Counted from the stretch's first letter, positions 45,969-55,448 are shown. The stretch is 64,000 nucleotides of DNA from Paeniglutamicibacter psychrophenolicus (GCF_030812255.1 NZ_JAUSSH010000003.1:62001-126000); one strand, 5' to 3'. The notes: generated from the letters alone by a model not told the origin. Made by a program: numbers and translations.

Positions 45969-46715
45969 ATGACCGATCTCACGGGCAAGTCCGCGATCGT
46001 CACCGGGTCGTCCCGGGGCATTGGCGCCGAAGTAGCCAAGATCCTCGCCGCACAGGGTGCCGGCGTGGTCATCAACTACCGCCAGAAGGCGCCGCGCGCC
46101 AACAAGATCGTTGCCGGCATCACCGAGGCCGGCGGCCGCGCGGTGGCCGTGGGCGCCGACCTGACCGGACCCGAGGGCCCGGCGGCACTGGTCGATGCGG
46201 CCATCGAGAACTTCGGCTCGCTCGACGTGCTGGTGCTCAACGCCTCCGGCGGCATGGAAGCGGGCCTCGGCGAGGACTACGCGCTGCGTCTGAACCGCGA
46301 CGCCCAGGTCGCCATGCTCGAGGCCGCCACCGCGAAGATGGCCCCGGGCTCCCGCGTCGTGTTCGTCACCAGCCACCAGGCACACTTCATCGACCAGGTC
46401 GAAACCATGGACGCCTATGAGCCGGTGGCCCGCTCCAAGCGCGCCGGCGAGCTCGCGTTGCGCGAGTTCATCCCGGCACTAGAGGCCAAGGGCATCACCT
46501 TCGTGGTGGTCTCCGGCGACATGATCGAGGGCACCATCACCGCGACGCTGCTGGACCGTGCCGAGCCCGGCGCGATCGAGGCCCGCCGTGCCGCCGCCGG
46601 CAAGCTGTACTCCGTGGTGGAGTTCGGCGGCGAGGTCGCCGCGATGGTCACCGCCGATGTCCCGACCGGCCACACCGAGTACGTCGGCGGGGCCGGCGAC
46701 TTCCTCAAGAAGTAG
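45969..46715 (+). CDS. short-chain dehydrogenase/reductase with an atypical active site
   Basis: A 248-residue SDR with an intact cofactor loop (AIVTGSSRGIGAE) and the NAG-equivalent VLNASGGME. The active-site region reads VTSHQAHFIDQVETMDAYEP and then VARSKRAGE, so the usual YxxxK spacing is lost: Tyr and the next Lys are separated by six residues. Either a different residue pair serves or the protein is a binding or regulatory relative. The C-terminal substrate region (VVSGDMIEGTITATLLDR) also differs from FabG. GGAG lies about eight bases before ATG 45969. It stands alone, with a terminator following. Confidence 0.78.
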   Translation: MTDLTGKSAIVTGSSRGIGAEVAKILAAQGAGVVINYRQKAPRANKIVAGITEAGGRAVAVGADLTGPEGPAALVDAAIENFGSLDVLVLNASGGMEAGLGEDYALRLNRDAQVAMLEAATAKMAPGSRVVFVTSHQAHFIDQVETMDAYEPVARSKRAGELALREFIPALEAKGITFVVVSGDMIEGTITATLLDRAEPGAIEARRAAAGKLYSVVEFGGEVAAMVTADVPTGHTEYVGGAGDFLKK

Positions 46716-46755
46716 CCCCGCGGGTCCCTCCCGCACGGCCCGCGGCCGGCAACCC

Positions 46756-46793
46756 AAGGATCCCCGCTTCCGATCACGGAGGCGGGGATCCTT
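46756..46793. terminator. bidirectional terminator between convergent genes
   Basis: AAGGATCCCCGCTTCC (46756-46771) pairs with 46778-46793, a 16-bp stem with one mismatch, between the SDR and PEP-mutase-like stops. Confidence 0.8.
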
Positions 46794-46823
46794 GCGCGTG
46801 TGCGCCTTCGGACCGGGACCGGT

Positions 46824-47630
46824 TCAGCTGCCGAGCAGGCCATCGACGTTGGGAAGGTCCTCGAACCGGGTGAAGGTGCCCTGCCCGGCGATCTCCCGCG
46901 CGGCCCCCAGGAACCCGGCCCAGGCGGTGCGCGCCAGCGTGCCGCCCACGCTGATCCGGCGCACCCCGAGTTCCGCCGCTTGTGCGACGGTGGTGAAGGG
47001 GGCGTTGACCAGCAGGTTCACCGGCTTGGGCGCCACGGCGGCAACGATGGCCGAGACATGCGCGACGGATTCGATCCGCGGGGCGTAGAGGCAATCGGCA
47101 CCGGCCTGCGCAAAGGCACGCAGGCGGCGGATCGTCTCGTCGATGTCGGGGCGGCCATGGACGAAGCCCTCGGAGCGCCCGGTGAGCAAGACCCCCGTTC
47201 CGCTGCGGTCGATGGCTTCGCGTGCGGCCCGGATGCGCGCCACGGCCAGCTCAAAATCGAAAAGCGGCTCCTCCGGATCGCCCGAGGCATCTTCGATGGA
47301 CAGGCCCGCGACCCCCGTGGACACGGCCCTGGCGACGTTTGCCCCCACCTCGTCGGGATCGACCGCGTAGCCGCCCTCGAAGTCGGCGTTCACCGGAACG
47401 CGCACGGAATCCACGACGGTGCGCAGATGGGCGAGCACCTGGTCGATGTTGCCCGAGCGGTCGGGGTGGCCGGTTGTCCAGGCGAACCCCGAGCTGGTCG
47501 TCGCCAGCGCCTTGAAGCCCAGCTGTTCCAGGGCGCGGGCGCTGCCGGCATCCCACGGGTTGGGCATCACGAAGCACCCGCTGGAGTGCAAGCGGTGGAA
47601 CGCGGCGACACGGTCATCGGACCTGGACAT
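46824..47630 (-). CDS. isocitrate lyase / phosphoenolpyruvate mutase family protein
   Basis: A 268-residue TIM-barrel enzyme of the PEP mutase/isocitrate lyase superfamily. Key blocks are FVMPNPWDAGSARALEQLGF, ATTSSGFAW, the metal-site VPVNADFEGGYA, AGLSIEDASGD and LLTGRSEGF, the last aligned with the catalytic loop that in lyases contains a Cys. That cysteine is absent here, which argues against methylisocitrate lyase activity; oxaloacetate- or phosphonate-type hydrolase activity is possible. Single-gene unit, converging on the atypical SDR. Confidence 0.85.
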   Translation of the reverse strand: MSRSDDRVAAFHRLHSSGCFVMPNPWDAGSARALEQLGFKALATTSSGFAWTTGHPDRSGNIDQVLAHLRTVVDSVRVPVNADFEGGYAVDPDEVGANVARAVSTGVAGLSIEDASGDPEEPLFDFELAVARIRAAREAIDRSGTGVLLTGRSEGFVHGRPDIDETIRRLRAFAQAGADCLYAPRIESVAHVSAIVAAVAPKPVNLLVNAPFTTVAQAAELGVRRISVGGTLARTAWAGFLGAAREIAGQGTFTRFEDLPNVDGLLGS

Positions 47631-48037
47631 TGCTCACCTCGGTTGTGGTTCGGTTCCCAGACTCTACGCGCGGGGCACGGCCCCGACAAGGTTGCCGCCA
47701 ACCGGCTCCCTCCGGCTGCGGCAAGTGGATGCGCCGCAGCGGCAGGAAGGCTTGCCGCCGCGCCGGAGCAAAGTGGCCAGTGGGCCGAGCAGTCTCGGCG
47801 GGACAGGGATCGCTTTCGGAGCGGGGGCAGGAGCCAGCGTCCGTTCCATGCGGTTTGCCCGCTTGCCAGCGGGCGACGTTGCCGCGGGCCGCTGCGGCGG
47901 GACGCACGACGGTGCCGCTCCCGCGGGTTGCGATGAGGATGTTGTTGACGTTCGGCGCCCGGAGTGCCCACGGGCCCGACCGCCATCCTTGGGCAAGCGC
48001 CGTTTGTGCATGCCGCGGGTCGGCCCGGCGCCGCCGG
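47631..48037. other. gene-free region, 407 bases
   Basis: GC-rich sequence with overlapping frames on both strands that are all Arg/Pro/Gly-rich and lack the codon bias of real genes. It must include the PEP-mutase-like gene's promoter. No RNA or strong hairpin was recognised. Confidence 0.5.
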
Positions 48038-50359
48038 TTAGATCGTGCCGTGGTCTTCGGCCCGGGAGATGTCGGCAAGGACAAATACCCAATCGAGGTT
48101 CTTCTGGTCCGCGCTCGACATCGGACCCGCCAGTGCCTCCATGCCGGAAGATCCGGTTCCGTTCAAGAGCCGTTCCGCGAGCCCTGCCTCGGCCAGCAGC
48201 GTGGATTTCTTCCTGGTCGATTCGGTGGCTTCGAGTATCGCGAGGCCCTCCCTGGCGGTGGCCAACGCAGCGCGGGCAGGTTGTTCACTTTTCAGGCCAA
48301 GCCGTAGGGCGACCGCTGCCTGGTATAGCTGGACCAAGGCAAGATTGTGCGCCCCGATTGGTGCTTCGTCGGTATCTCCGATATTGATTTTGCCCTGATA
48401 CCCGTGCGCGATGATTTTCCCGGCCTCGTTCAGCGTGTCCAACGCCGCGTTCCAATCGTCCATCCCCGGTTGCCCGGCACCCGCAATGGCTTCAAGCAGC
48501 GGGGCGACTGCCAAGTCACGCAGGCAGCGCCCTTTGTTGATCGTTGAGCCCAGCAGCCTGCGTAACGGCAACCCGGGCAGCTCGACCGCCCGCTGGTGGC
48601 ACTCTATGGCTGCTTCGCGGTTCCCCTCCCATTCGTGGAGCAATGCCCAATGGTTTTCGCGCTGGCGCGCCAGTTCTGGGGTACCCACCCGGTCGTGGCT
48701 GGAATAGATCAAGTCAAGGCGTTCCAGGTCCGCCCGTACGATTTCCGGCCCCCACCCCGGGTCATTGCGCCCGGCGCTGAGCAGCACCCAGGCGCGCACC
48801 CGCAAGTAATCCTCGGTGAGCTCGGTATCCGCGACCGCGATGTCTTGCAGCAACTCCAATTCGGCGTATGCCTCTTCGTAGCAACCGATGCGTTCAAGCA
48901 ATGTGGAACGTTGCAAGACGCCGCGGCGTCCGGTGAATGATGCGATCCAGCGGGCAATTCGGATGGCCAATGGCCCGTGGCCCGCAATCGATAGCGGTTC
49001 TTGAATGGCGCTGAGGCTGCGAATATCGAGCATTGCCAGCAGCCTGCGTTCATCGCCGGGACACTCAAATTCCTTGGAAATCAGTTGCGCAAGCACCTGG
49101 ATCCCGCGGTAGTGTTCCTGCGTGGCGGCCAAGTGCACATAGCTATTGAGCAGCCTGGCAAAATCCGTCGAGTCCCAGTCGCTCTGCTGCGTGCGCAACA
49201 GCGTGGCGAATACGGCCGCAACGTCGTTTTCCAGGTCTGCCGGAAGGTGCGCATGTGCCGGATGCCTGATCTCAAGGGCCATCGCGGTCTCATGGTGAAG
49301 CCGAAGTGGGTTGCCGCCGGGAAAGCCCGTGGCGGTGCGCAACACTCCCGGAATCAAATCAGCTGCAAATAGCCGGTAGTCATGGATGAAACGCATCATC
49401 CAGGTGTTGCCCCGTACGGCATCCGAGACACCAACGGCCTGTCCTGCGTCCTGGTCGAATCGCGCCGCAGCAAGCCGGTGGGCAATCCCGGCACTGTTGA
49501 ACGCCCCCGAATCATCGACCGCCCGCCGCCACGCACCTGAGGAGCTGTAGCTGGAGTGCTGTATGGCAGTGCCGAAGGCCCACGCAGCCGAACTGCCCGC
49601 AATCTCGGTGAGCATCTGCATCGGGTCGGGACCGATGGTGCCTGTTGCCTCGGCGGTGTTGTTCGCCTCGACGATCCTCGGCCGGTCGGGTTCAGCTCGG
49701 AGAAGCGTCCAGAATTCGGACGCATGTGCCTGCTCGTCATGATGGATGCGTAGCTCGACAGCGACCGGTACGCCACGGAGGCACTCAATGATCCCGGCCA
49801 TGCCAAGGGATTCGGGGGCAAAGGCGTTCCACACCACGACTCGCTTGATCAATCCGTGTTTGGCGGCGGTTCGCAAGCGTCGATTGATTCGTGAAAGTGC
49901 CCTGGCTTCGCCGTCGATCCAGCGCATCACCATGTTTCTCGCCCACCCGCCGTCGGTGGAAAGCAGCCTGGGTGCGAAGCCAACGGCAGCGCCACCGACC
50001 AGGAACGTGGCGATGAGTAGCCAGCCGTGCCAGCCGTTGGATACCAGGCGATTGGTGATTGCGGTGCCGACCAGCTGATTGAAGAGGTCGATGAGGGCCA
50101 GCCCCAGCAACGTTGCCCCGCCAATTGCCAGGCCCACCCCGAGGCTGGTGCCACGAACCAGCCAGTAGCCGCGACCGCGCCCGCCGGAGGCCGAGCGCAC
50201 GGCACTTTCCAGCGTGCGCGCCGTGACCCCTGGACGCAGGAGAATCTCCAGGGTTCCGTGCCTGTTCCGGAAACCCGAGTGGCGCAACGCGTCCTGTTCG
50301 ATGTAAAGCAGCTGATGCAAGCCCGTGTGGGCGGACCACTGCTTCCCAACCCCAATCAT
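48038..50359 (-). CDS. large membrane protein of unknown function, 773 aa
   Basis: Not recognised. An N-terminal cytoplasmic part (~1-60, with TLEILLRPGVTARTLESAV) precedes two hydrophobic segments at ~65-90 and ~100-125 (VGLAIGGATLLGLALIDLFN; WLLIATFLVGGAAVGFAP). Next comes an alpha/beta-looking region at 150-250 (GLIKRVVVWNAFAPESLGM, GVPVAVELRIHHDEQ). From ~300 to the end the sequence is helical with TPR-like spacing (EAYAELELLQDIAVADTEL, NREAAIECHQRAVELP). No P-loop, protease or nuclease motif was found. Codon use is less GC-biased than in neighbours. The gene is isolated by gene-free DNA on both sides, compatible with acquisition. The start (ATG 50359 or TTG ~50380) lacks a clear ribosome-binding site. 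Confidence 0.75.
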   Translation of the reverse strand: MIGVGKQWSAHTGLHQLLYIEQDALRHSGFRNRHGTLEILLRPGVTARTLESAVRSASGGRGRGYWLVRGTSLGVGLAIGGATLLGLALIDLFNQLVGTAITNRLVSNGWHGWLLIATFLVGGAAVGFAPRLLSTDGGWARNMVMRWIDGEARALSRINRRLRTAAKHGLIKRVVVWNAFAPESLGMAGIIECLRGVPVAVELRIHHDEQAHASEFWTLLRAEPDRPRIVEANNTAEATGTIGPDPMQMLTEIAGSSAAWAFGTAIQHSSYSSSGAWRRAVDDSGAFNSAGIAHRLAAARFDQDAGQAVGVSDAVRGNTWMMRFIHDYRLFAADLIPGVLRTATGFPGGNPLRLHHETAMALEIRHPAHAHLPADLENDVAAVFATLLRTQQSDWDSTDFARLLNSYVHLAATQEHYRGIQVLAQLISKEFECPGDERRLLAMLDIRSLSAIQEPLSIAGHGPLAIRIARWIASFTGRRGVLQRSTLLERIGCYEEAYAELELLQDIAVADTELTEDYLRVRAWVLLSAGRNDPGWGPEIVRADLERLDLIYSSHDRVGTPELARQRENHWALLHEWEGNREAAIECHQRAVELPGLPLRRLLGSTINKGRCLRDLAVAPLLEAIAGAGQPGMDDWNAALDTLNEAGKIIAHGYQGKINIGDTDEAPIGAHNLALVQLYQAAVALRLGLKSEQPARAALATAREGLAILEATESTRKKSTLLAEAGLAERLLNGTGSSGMEALAGPMSSADQKNLDWVFVLADISRAEDHGTI

Positions 50360-50799
50360 GCCCCAATGGTATTTCAGCAATGACGAATCGGAAGGGGCTG
50401 CAGAATCCCGTGGCAGACATCCTTGGCCATGGCCCGCCTGTTGCACCACGGAGCGTGGCCATGGGCCCGGAACGCAGCATCCACCCTGCGGCGCCACCGG
50501 TGGCGGTGCTGCGTGTTCACCAACGTGATTGGGGGATCCGTGTCCCGGCCAGGCTTGATGCCGGTGGCGCGGGTGGCGGAGTGGTCCTCGAGATCGTTGC
50601 CCACCCCGGGGCCCACAGCAATGTGGGGTGTTGGCACCGGCCATCGAGCAGAAGCCCGCGGTGCCCACCTCTCGAGTGGCGCCATGCGATCCGGCGTACG
50701 CCGTCGATCGGGCCGACACCTCGGCCCGGTCGACGGGCGGGCCCTGGAGGTGGCCGGGGTCCGGGCCCCCATGCGGCGGGCCGGGCCCCGGCGCAGCAA
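50360..50799. other. gene-free region, about 440 bases
   Basis: Separates the 773-aa gene from the VanW terminator. Some frames are open on both strands but encode low-complexity basic sequence. Apart from the likely promoter of the 773-aa gene nothing was recognised. Confidence 0.5.
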
Positions 50800-50845
50800 C
50801 CACGAAGCGCTCCCTCTCCGTGACCGGGGAGGGAGCGCTTCGTGG
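50800..50845 (-). terminator. terminator of the VanW gene
   Basis: CCACGAAGCGCTCCCTC (50800-50816) pairs perfectly with 50829-50845, a 17-bp stem beginning about 20 bases after the VanW stop. Confidence 0.88.
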
Positions 50846-50866
50846 TGCTGACAAGGCGCGGTGCCG

Positions 50867-52600
50867 CTACGGCTTCTTGCCACAGACGACCTTGTTCCAT
50901 GGCTGGTAGGTCCAGGACTTGGTCTCCGCCGGAAGCGTCTTCTCGGCCGAGGTCCGTGAACGCGTGACGTTGATGGAGAAGCCCTTCTTGCCGCCGTTCT
51001 CGGGCTTGCAGTTCTCGGCCGGGTTGTAGGTGGTGCGCGGGTTGGTAATGTTGTACTTCGCGCTCGAGGTCGACTTCACGGTCCAGTAGTCGGTGGACCA
51101 GAGGCGCGTGTGCACCCGGCCTCCGCCGACCCAGGCCTCGATCATGACGGCGTAGGGGGTGTTGTTCTTCCACGCCATGTCGACCTGGCCCTCCCAGAGG
51201 GTGGCCTCGCGGCCGGCCGGGTAGCGTTCGAACCAGCGGCTGTGCGGCTTGTGGGTGATGTCGTCGTAGCCGGCCAGGAACCCGGCGTTGTACATCTGGG
51301 TGGAGATCTGCGAGAGCCCGCCGCCCACGGCCTCGGTGGCAAAGCCGTTGACCACCACGCCGGAGCCGTAGTACCCGTTGGCGGTGGTGATCGGGCCCAG
51401 GGCCTTCTCCAGCGAGAAGGTCTCCCCTGGCATCACCAGCACACCGTTGAGGCGCTTGGAGCCGGCGTAGAGGTTCTTGGTGCGCACGGTGTCGGAGGCC
51501 GGGTACGGGGTGGAGAAGTTCACGATGGCCTCCTTCACGCCCAGCTTCTTCGCCGCCTCGGTGGTCAGCTTCGGAACCGTGGTGGCCAGCTTGACCTTGG
51601 CGGTGCGGTCCTTGTCCAGGGAGGCGGCCAGCACCAGCTTGTCCAGGCCCTTCTCGTCGATGGACTTGCCGTTTGCCGAGGGGATGACGGTGGGCTTGCC
51701 GCCGGAGAGCACGATCCGTGCGTCCTTGGCGGAGGACTTGAACCCGTCGGAACCCCCGCTGGCGGCTTCGGCCAGCTTCTTCGGATCCAGGGACATGGTC
51801 ACCGCGTCGTCGGCGATCTTGAAGGATGCGGCGGCGGCCAGCTGCGCCGGGGACAGCGAGGCGCTGGATTTCCCGTCGGTGAGCTTGATCGGGCCGTCGA
51901 CCAGCGGCTTGGCGGTCTCCTCGAGCGCCTTTTCAAGGGTCTCCTGGGAGGTCTTGGGTGCGGTGAGCGTGGCCGGAAGCGCGATGGGGTCCGCGGCGTC
52001 GAACCAACCGTTGGCAAGCACCGATTCCGACTCGTCGAGGTCCAGCTCCACGCCGGTGACGGGCTTGGTCAGCACGGGCTTGGCGCCGTCGAAGGCCAGC
52101 TTGCCCTCGGTGGTCTTGGCCGCGAACTTCGGTGCCAGCGCCTCCACGGCGCCGCGAAGCTTGGCGTCGTCGACGTCCAGGACCGGCTCGATGTGCAGCT
52201 GGCCGGTGACGCGCTTGATGAGGTTGGCCGGGTTCAGGTCGAAGCCGGTGAGCCCGTCGAGGGTCCGGTCGATGTCCAGGCCCAGGCCGGCGGTGGCCGG
52301 ATCGAGGGTTTCTTCCTTCCCGTTGACCGCCACGGTGATCTTCTTGGCGGCCTCGGGGGAGAGCTTGTGCTCGAGCACCTGGCGTGCGGCCTCCGCCGAG
52401 AGCGAGCCGACGTTGACCCCGTGCACCGTGGTGTTGGCGGGGATCTGCGATCCTACAAAGGCGGCGGCGCCGGCGTAGAGGCCTGCGGCCAGTGCGACGG
52501 ACGCGCCGGCTATGAGCCAGCCGCGGCGCGACTTGCGTTCCGGGCCGCGCTGTCTGCGACCCAATTCTTCACTAAGCAAAACGACTGGTTTCTCTTCCAT
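50867..52600 (-). CDS. VanW family cell-wall protein with peptidoglycan-binding-like domains
   Basis: A 577-residue envelope protein. A short cytoplasmic N-terminus (MEEKPVVLLSEELGRRQRG) precedes one helix at ~27-50 (GWLIAGASVALAAGLYAGAA). Extracytoplasmic repeats of the PG_binding_4 type follow (VHGVNVGSLSAEAARQVLE and a second copy around 250-330). The VanW domain lies at ~395-520 (FSLEKALGPITTANGYYGSG, GGGLSQISTQMYNAGFLAGY, GREATLWEGQVDMAWKN). VanW proteins are implicated in cell-wall remodelling but no reaction is established. ATG 52600 is chosen; codons upstream are noise. Confidence 0.9.
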   Translation of the reverse strand: MEEKPVVLLSEELGRRQRGPERKSRRGWLIAGASVALAAGLYAGAAAFVGSQIPANTTVHGVNVGSLSAEAARQVLEHKLSPEAAKKITVAVNGKEETLDPATAGLGLDIDRTLDGLTGFDLNPANLIKRVTGQLHIEPVLDVDDAKLRGAVEALAPKFAAKTTEGKLAFDGAKPVLTKPVTGVELDLDESESVLANGWFDAADPIALPATLTAPKTSQETLEKALEETAKPLVDGPIKLTDGKSSASLSPAQLAAAASFKIADDAVTMSLDPKKLAEAASGGSDGFKSSAKDARIVLSGGKPTVIPSANGKSIDEKGLDKLVLAASLDKDRTAKVKLATTVPKLTTEAAKKLGVKEAIVNFSTPYPASDTVRTKNLYAGSKRLNGVLVMPGETFSLEKALGPITTANGYYGSGVVVNGFATEAVGGGLSQISTQMYNAGFLAGYDDITHKPHSRWFERYPAGREATLWEGQVDMAWKNNTPYAVMIEAWVGGGRVHTRLWSTDYWTVKSTSSAKYNITNPRTTYNPAENCKPENGGKKGFSINVTRSRTSAEKTLPAETKSWTYQPWNKVVCGKKP

Positions 52601-52727
52601 CGGGGGCACGCCGGCGTACCGTGACTTGGGCGGCGACGCACAGCACCGTGGCCGTGCCGCCCTTTGCATCCTACCGGGGGGCTCCAAACGACGGAGTAAT
52701 TAACCGGTCATTAGTAGCAAATCGTTA

Positions 52728-53633
52728 TCAGATCCCTACCAAGTTGGCGATGATGTCCAGCCGCGGCAGGTCGATGCGGGCATCGGCGGCATCGCGCAGC
52801 AAAGGCTTGGCGTTGAACGCCACGCCCAGCCCCGCAGCCCCGACCATGTCCAGGTCGTTGGCACCGTCGCCGGCGGCGATGGTGTGTTCCATCGAGATGC
52901 CCAGCTCCTTGGCCCAGGTGCGCAGCATCACTTCCTTGAAGGCGCGGTCCACGACGGTGCCGTCCACGGTCCCGGTCAGCTTGCCCTCGGCGATGACCAG
53001 GTCGTTGGCCCGGGCGAAGTCCAGGCCGAGCTCGGCGGCCAGCGGATCAAGGATCTGGGCGAAGCCCCCGGAAACCACCGCGACGTGGTGCCCCGCGGCC
53101 TTGAAGGCCGCGATCAGCTCGGCGGCCCCGTCGGAAAGCTCCAGGCGCGCACGCACCGCGTCGATCACCGCCGCGTCAAGCCCGGCCAGCGTCGCCACGC
53201 GGGCGTGCAGCGAGGCGGCGAAGTCCAGCTCCCCGCGCATCGCGGACTCGGTGACCGCCGTGACCTCGGCCTCTCGGCCCGCGTGGGCAGCGAGCAGCTC
53301 GATGACTTCCTGCTTGATCAGGGTCGAGTCCACGTCCATCACCAGCAGCAGCTTCTTGGCGCGCACCAGTTCGGCCGGGACCACGGCGATCGCGGTGCCG
53401 CGCACCGCGGGATCCTCGGAGCGGGCCAGCTGGGCGTCCAGCGGGTTCACCAAGGCGCGGAGCTGGCGCACCGTGCCGGCAACCTCCCAGCGTGCCCCGC
53501 TGCGCCCGGTACCGGTGAACCCCGCCTCCTCGATGACCTCGTGGCCGGCCGCGGCCAGGGTGCGACGCAGCCCGACGGGTTCGGGGCAGGAGGCTGCAGC
53601 GGAATAAAAGACGATGAAGGCGGTGGATTGCAT
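52728..53633 (-). CDS. serB: phosphoserine phosphatase SerB
   Basis: A 301-residue HAD-superfamily phosphatase carrying out the last step of serine synthesis. Motif I is LLLVMDVDSTLIKQE (nucleophile and general acid Asp), motif II is HVAVVSGGFAQ, and the late GDGANDLDMVGAAGLGVAF holds motifs III/IV. The first ~85 residues form an ACT-like regulatory region seen in longer SerB forms (FIVFYSAAASCPEPVGLRR). ATG 53633 is the only sensible start although AGGA abuts it. Serine made here would feed the cysE-cysK pathway encoded elsewhere in the window. Confidence 0.92.
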   Translation of the reverse strand: MQSTAFIVFYSAAASCPEPVGLRRTLAAAGHEVIEEAGFTGTGRSGARWEVAGTVRQLRALVNPLDAQLARSEDPAVRGTAIAVVPAELVRAKKLLLVMDVDSTLIKQEVIELLAAHAGREAEVTAVTESAMRGELDFAASLHARVATLAGLDAAVIDAVRARLELSDGAAELIAAFKAAGHHVAVVSGGFAQILDPLAAELGLDFARANDLVIAEGKLTGTVDGTVVDRAFKEVMLRTWAKELGISMEHTIAAGDGANDLDMVGAAGLGVAFNAKPLLRDAADARIDLPRLDIIANLVGI

Positions 53634-53762
53634 TCCTGTATTCTCCCGTGGCGTGGCACGTTGGCCCAAAACGGGGTGCGCTTTGTTGCGCGGAACACCG
53701 CGCCAGCCGTCCGGCCGGGTCCGGTTGGGCCAAAACCGGGTCACTGGCCTAGTGTTTTACCC

Positions 53763-54548
53763 ATGAATGAAGTGCTGGGCCTGGCCGACGTCTCCGTGGT
53801 ACGCGGACGCAAAGACTTACTGACCGATATCAACTGGCAGGTAAAGGAGGGCGAGCGTTGGGTGGTGCTGGGGCCCAACGGCGCCGGAAAAACCACGCTG
53901 CTGCAGATCGCCGGTGCCCGCATGCACCCCACCCGCGGTGTCGCGGGCGTGCTGGGCGAGGTGCTCGGGGCCGTCGACGTCTTTGAGCTGCGCCCGCGCA
54001 TCGGCCTGTCCTCCGCGGCCCTGGCCAGCCACATCCCCGAGGGCGAGAACGTGCTCAACGTCGTGCTGACCGCCTCCTACGGGATGACCGGGCGCTGGCG
54101 CGAGGCCTACGAGAAGATGGACGAGCGCCGTGCGTTCGCCCTGCTCCACGACTGGGGCATGTCCACCATGATCAACCGCCCCTTCGCAACCCTGTCCGAA
54201 GGGGAGCGCAAGCGCGTGCAGATCGCCAGGGCGCTGATGACCGACCCGGAACTGCTGCTGCTCGACGAGCCCGGAGCCGGACTCGACCTGGCCGGCCGCG
54301 AGGACCTGGTGGCCCGGCTGAGCGAGCTGGCCGCCGACGAGGAGGCCCCGGCGATGGTGCTGGTCACCCACCACCTCGAGGAGGTCCCGCCGGGTTTCAC
54401 CCACGTGCTGCTGCTGCGCGAGGGCCGCGTGGTCGCCGCCGGCCCCCTCGAGACGACGTTGACCGAGGAGAACCTCTCGGAGACCTTCAACACGCCCCTG
54501 AGCCTGCGGGCCGAGGGCGGGCGCTACAGCGCCGTCGCCAAGCGCTAG
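53763..54548 (+). CDS. ABC transporter ATP-binding protein (ModF/PhnK-like stand-alone ATPase)
   Basis: A 262-residue single ABC ATPase domain. Walker A is LGPNGAGKTTLLQ, the signature LSEGERKRVQIARAL, Walker [14 protein letters not shown] and the H-loop VLVTHHLEEVPPGFTHVLLL. No permease or binding protein gene adjoins it, and the helical region (GENVLNVVLTASYGMTGRW) is that of the COG1119 stand-alone ATPases related to ModF. The transported substrate is unknown. It is followed by its own terminator. Confidence 0.88.
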   Translation: MNEVLGLADVSVVRGRKDLLTDINWQVKEGERWVVLGPNGAGKTTLLQIAGARMHPTRGVAGVLGEVLGAVDVFELRPRIGLSSAALASHIPEGENVLNVVLTASYGMTGRWREAYEKMDERRAFALLHDWGMSTMINRPFATLSEGERKRVQIARALMTDPELLLLDEPGAGLDLAGREDLVARLSELAADEEAPAMVLVTHHLEEVPPGFTHVLLLREGRVVAAGPLETTLTEENLSETFNTPLSLRAEGGRYSAVAKR

Positions 54549-54565
54549 CCCCGGCAGCCTTTTTG

Positions 54566-54603
54566 AGGTGTGCCGCATCCCGCTTCCGGGGTGCGGCACA
54601 CCT
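54566..54603 (+). terminator. terminator of the ABC ATPase gene
   Basis: AGGTGTGCCGCA (54566-54577) pairs perfectly with 54592-54603; the loop adds CCC/GGG pairing. Confidence 0.85.
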
Positions 54604-54644
54604 GTTACGACGCACTTTCAACTATTTCAGGAGCTGTATCCGGC

Positions 54645-55448
54645 GTGGACTTGTGGCGCGACATCATCATCTTCTTCGCGGGCCTCTGGGCCGGGACCAT
54701 CAACACCATCGTCGGATCCGGAACCCTGGTCACCTTCCCGGTGCTGGTGGCCCTGGGGTTCGCTCCGGTCAACGCGGTGGTCTCCAACGCCATGGGCCTG
54801 GTCGCCGGAGGGTTCTCCGGGGCCTGGGGCTACCGGCGGGAGGCAGCCAGCGTCTGGCGCACGATGCTCAAGCTGGTCCCGGTCTCGCTGGTCGGCGGGC
54901 TGATCGGCGCCTGGCTGCTGCTGCACCTGCCCGACACCGTGTTCGGCTACGTCGCCCCGGTGCTGATCGTGCTGGCGCTGCTGCTGGTGATCTTCCAGCC
55001 GCGGCTCTCGGCCTGGGCGAAGTCGCGGCAGGCCGCCAGCGTCGGGGTCAACCCGGACGAGGCGGACAAGTCCCACGTGAGCATCCTGCTCTACGTGCTG
55101 GTGTTTCTCATCGGCATCTACGGCGGGTACTTCACCGCTGCCCAGGGCATCTTGCTGATGGCCGTGTTCGGGATTTTCCTGCACGCCTCGCTGCAGCAGT
55201 CAAACGCCATCAAGGTGGTGCTGTCCCTGGTGGTGAACCTGGTCGCGGCGATCTCCTACCTGGTCTTCGCGCCCGAACGCATCCACTGGCCGGTGGTTCT
55301 GCTGATCGCCGTGGGCTCGCTCATCGGCGGGTTCATCGGGGCGAAGGTCGGGCGCAGGCTCTCCCCGGGCTGGCTGCGCGCGGTCATCGTGGTCTTGGGC
55401 CTGGTGGCCCTGGCCAACATGGTCGCCAAGCTCTTCACGGGTTCCTGA
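54645..55448 (+). CDS. TauE/SafE (DUF81) family membrane permease
   Basis: A 267-residue polytopic protein of the sulfite-exporter TauE/SafE family. Two half-repeats are visible, each with a Gly-rich helix (IIFFAGLWAGTINTIVGSGT; VFLIGIYGGYFTAAQGILLM), with about eight helices in all and the family's SNAMGLVAGGFSGAWGYR block. Proteins of this family export or import sulfite, sulfoacetate or related anions; the substrate is not assignable. GTG 54645 follows CAGGAG. Its stop overlaps the next start as TGATG, so it is co-translated with the SpoU methyltransferase gene. Confidence 0.85.
   Translation: MDLWRDIIIFFAGLWAGTINTIVGSGTLVTFPVLVALGFAPVNAVVSNAMGLVAGGFSGAWGYRREAASVWRTMLKLVPVSLVGGLIGAWLLLHLPDTVFGYVAPVLIVLALLLVIFQPRLSAWAKSRQAASVGVNPDEADKSHVSILLYVLVFLIGIYGGYFTAAQGILLMAVFGIFLHASLQQSNAIKVVLSLVVNLVAAISYLVFAPERIHWPVVLLIAVGSLIGGFIGAKVGRRLSPGWLRAVIVVLGLVALANMVAKLFTGS

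Noticed and set aside
50360-50854. N-terminal extension of the 773-aa protein beyond 50359
   Set aside because: It would cross the long VanW terminator hairpin and consists of Pro/Gly/Arg-rich noise.
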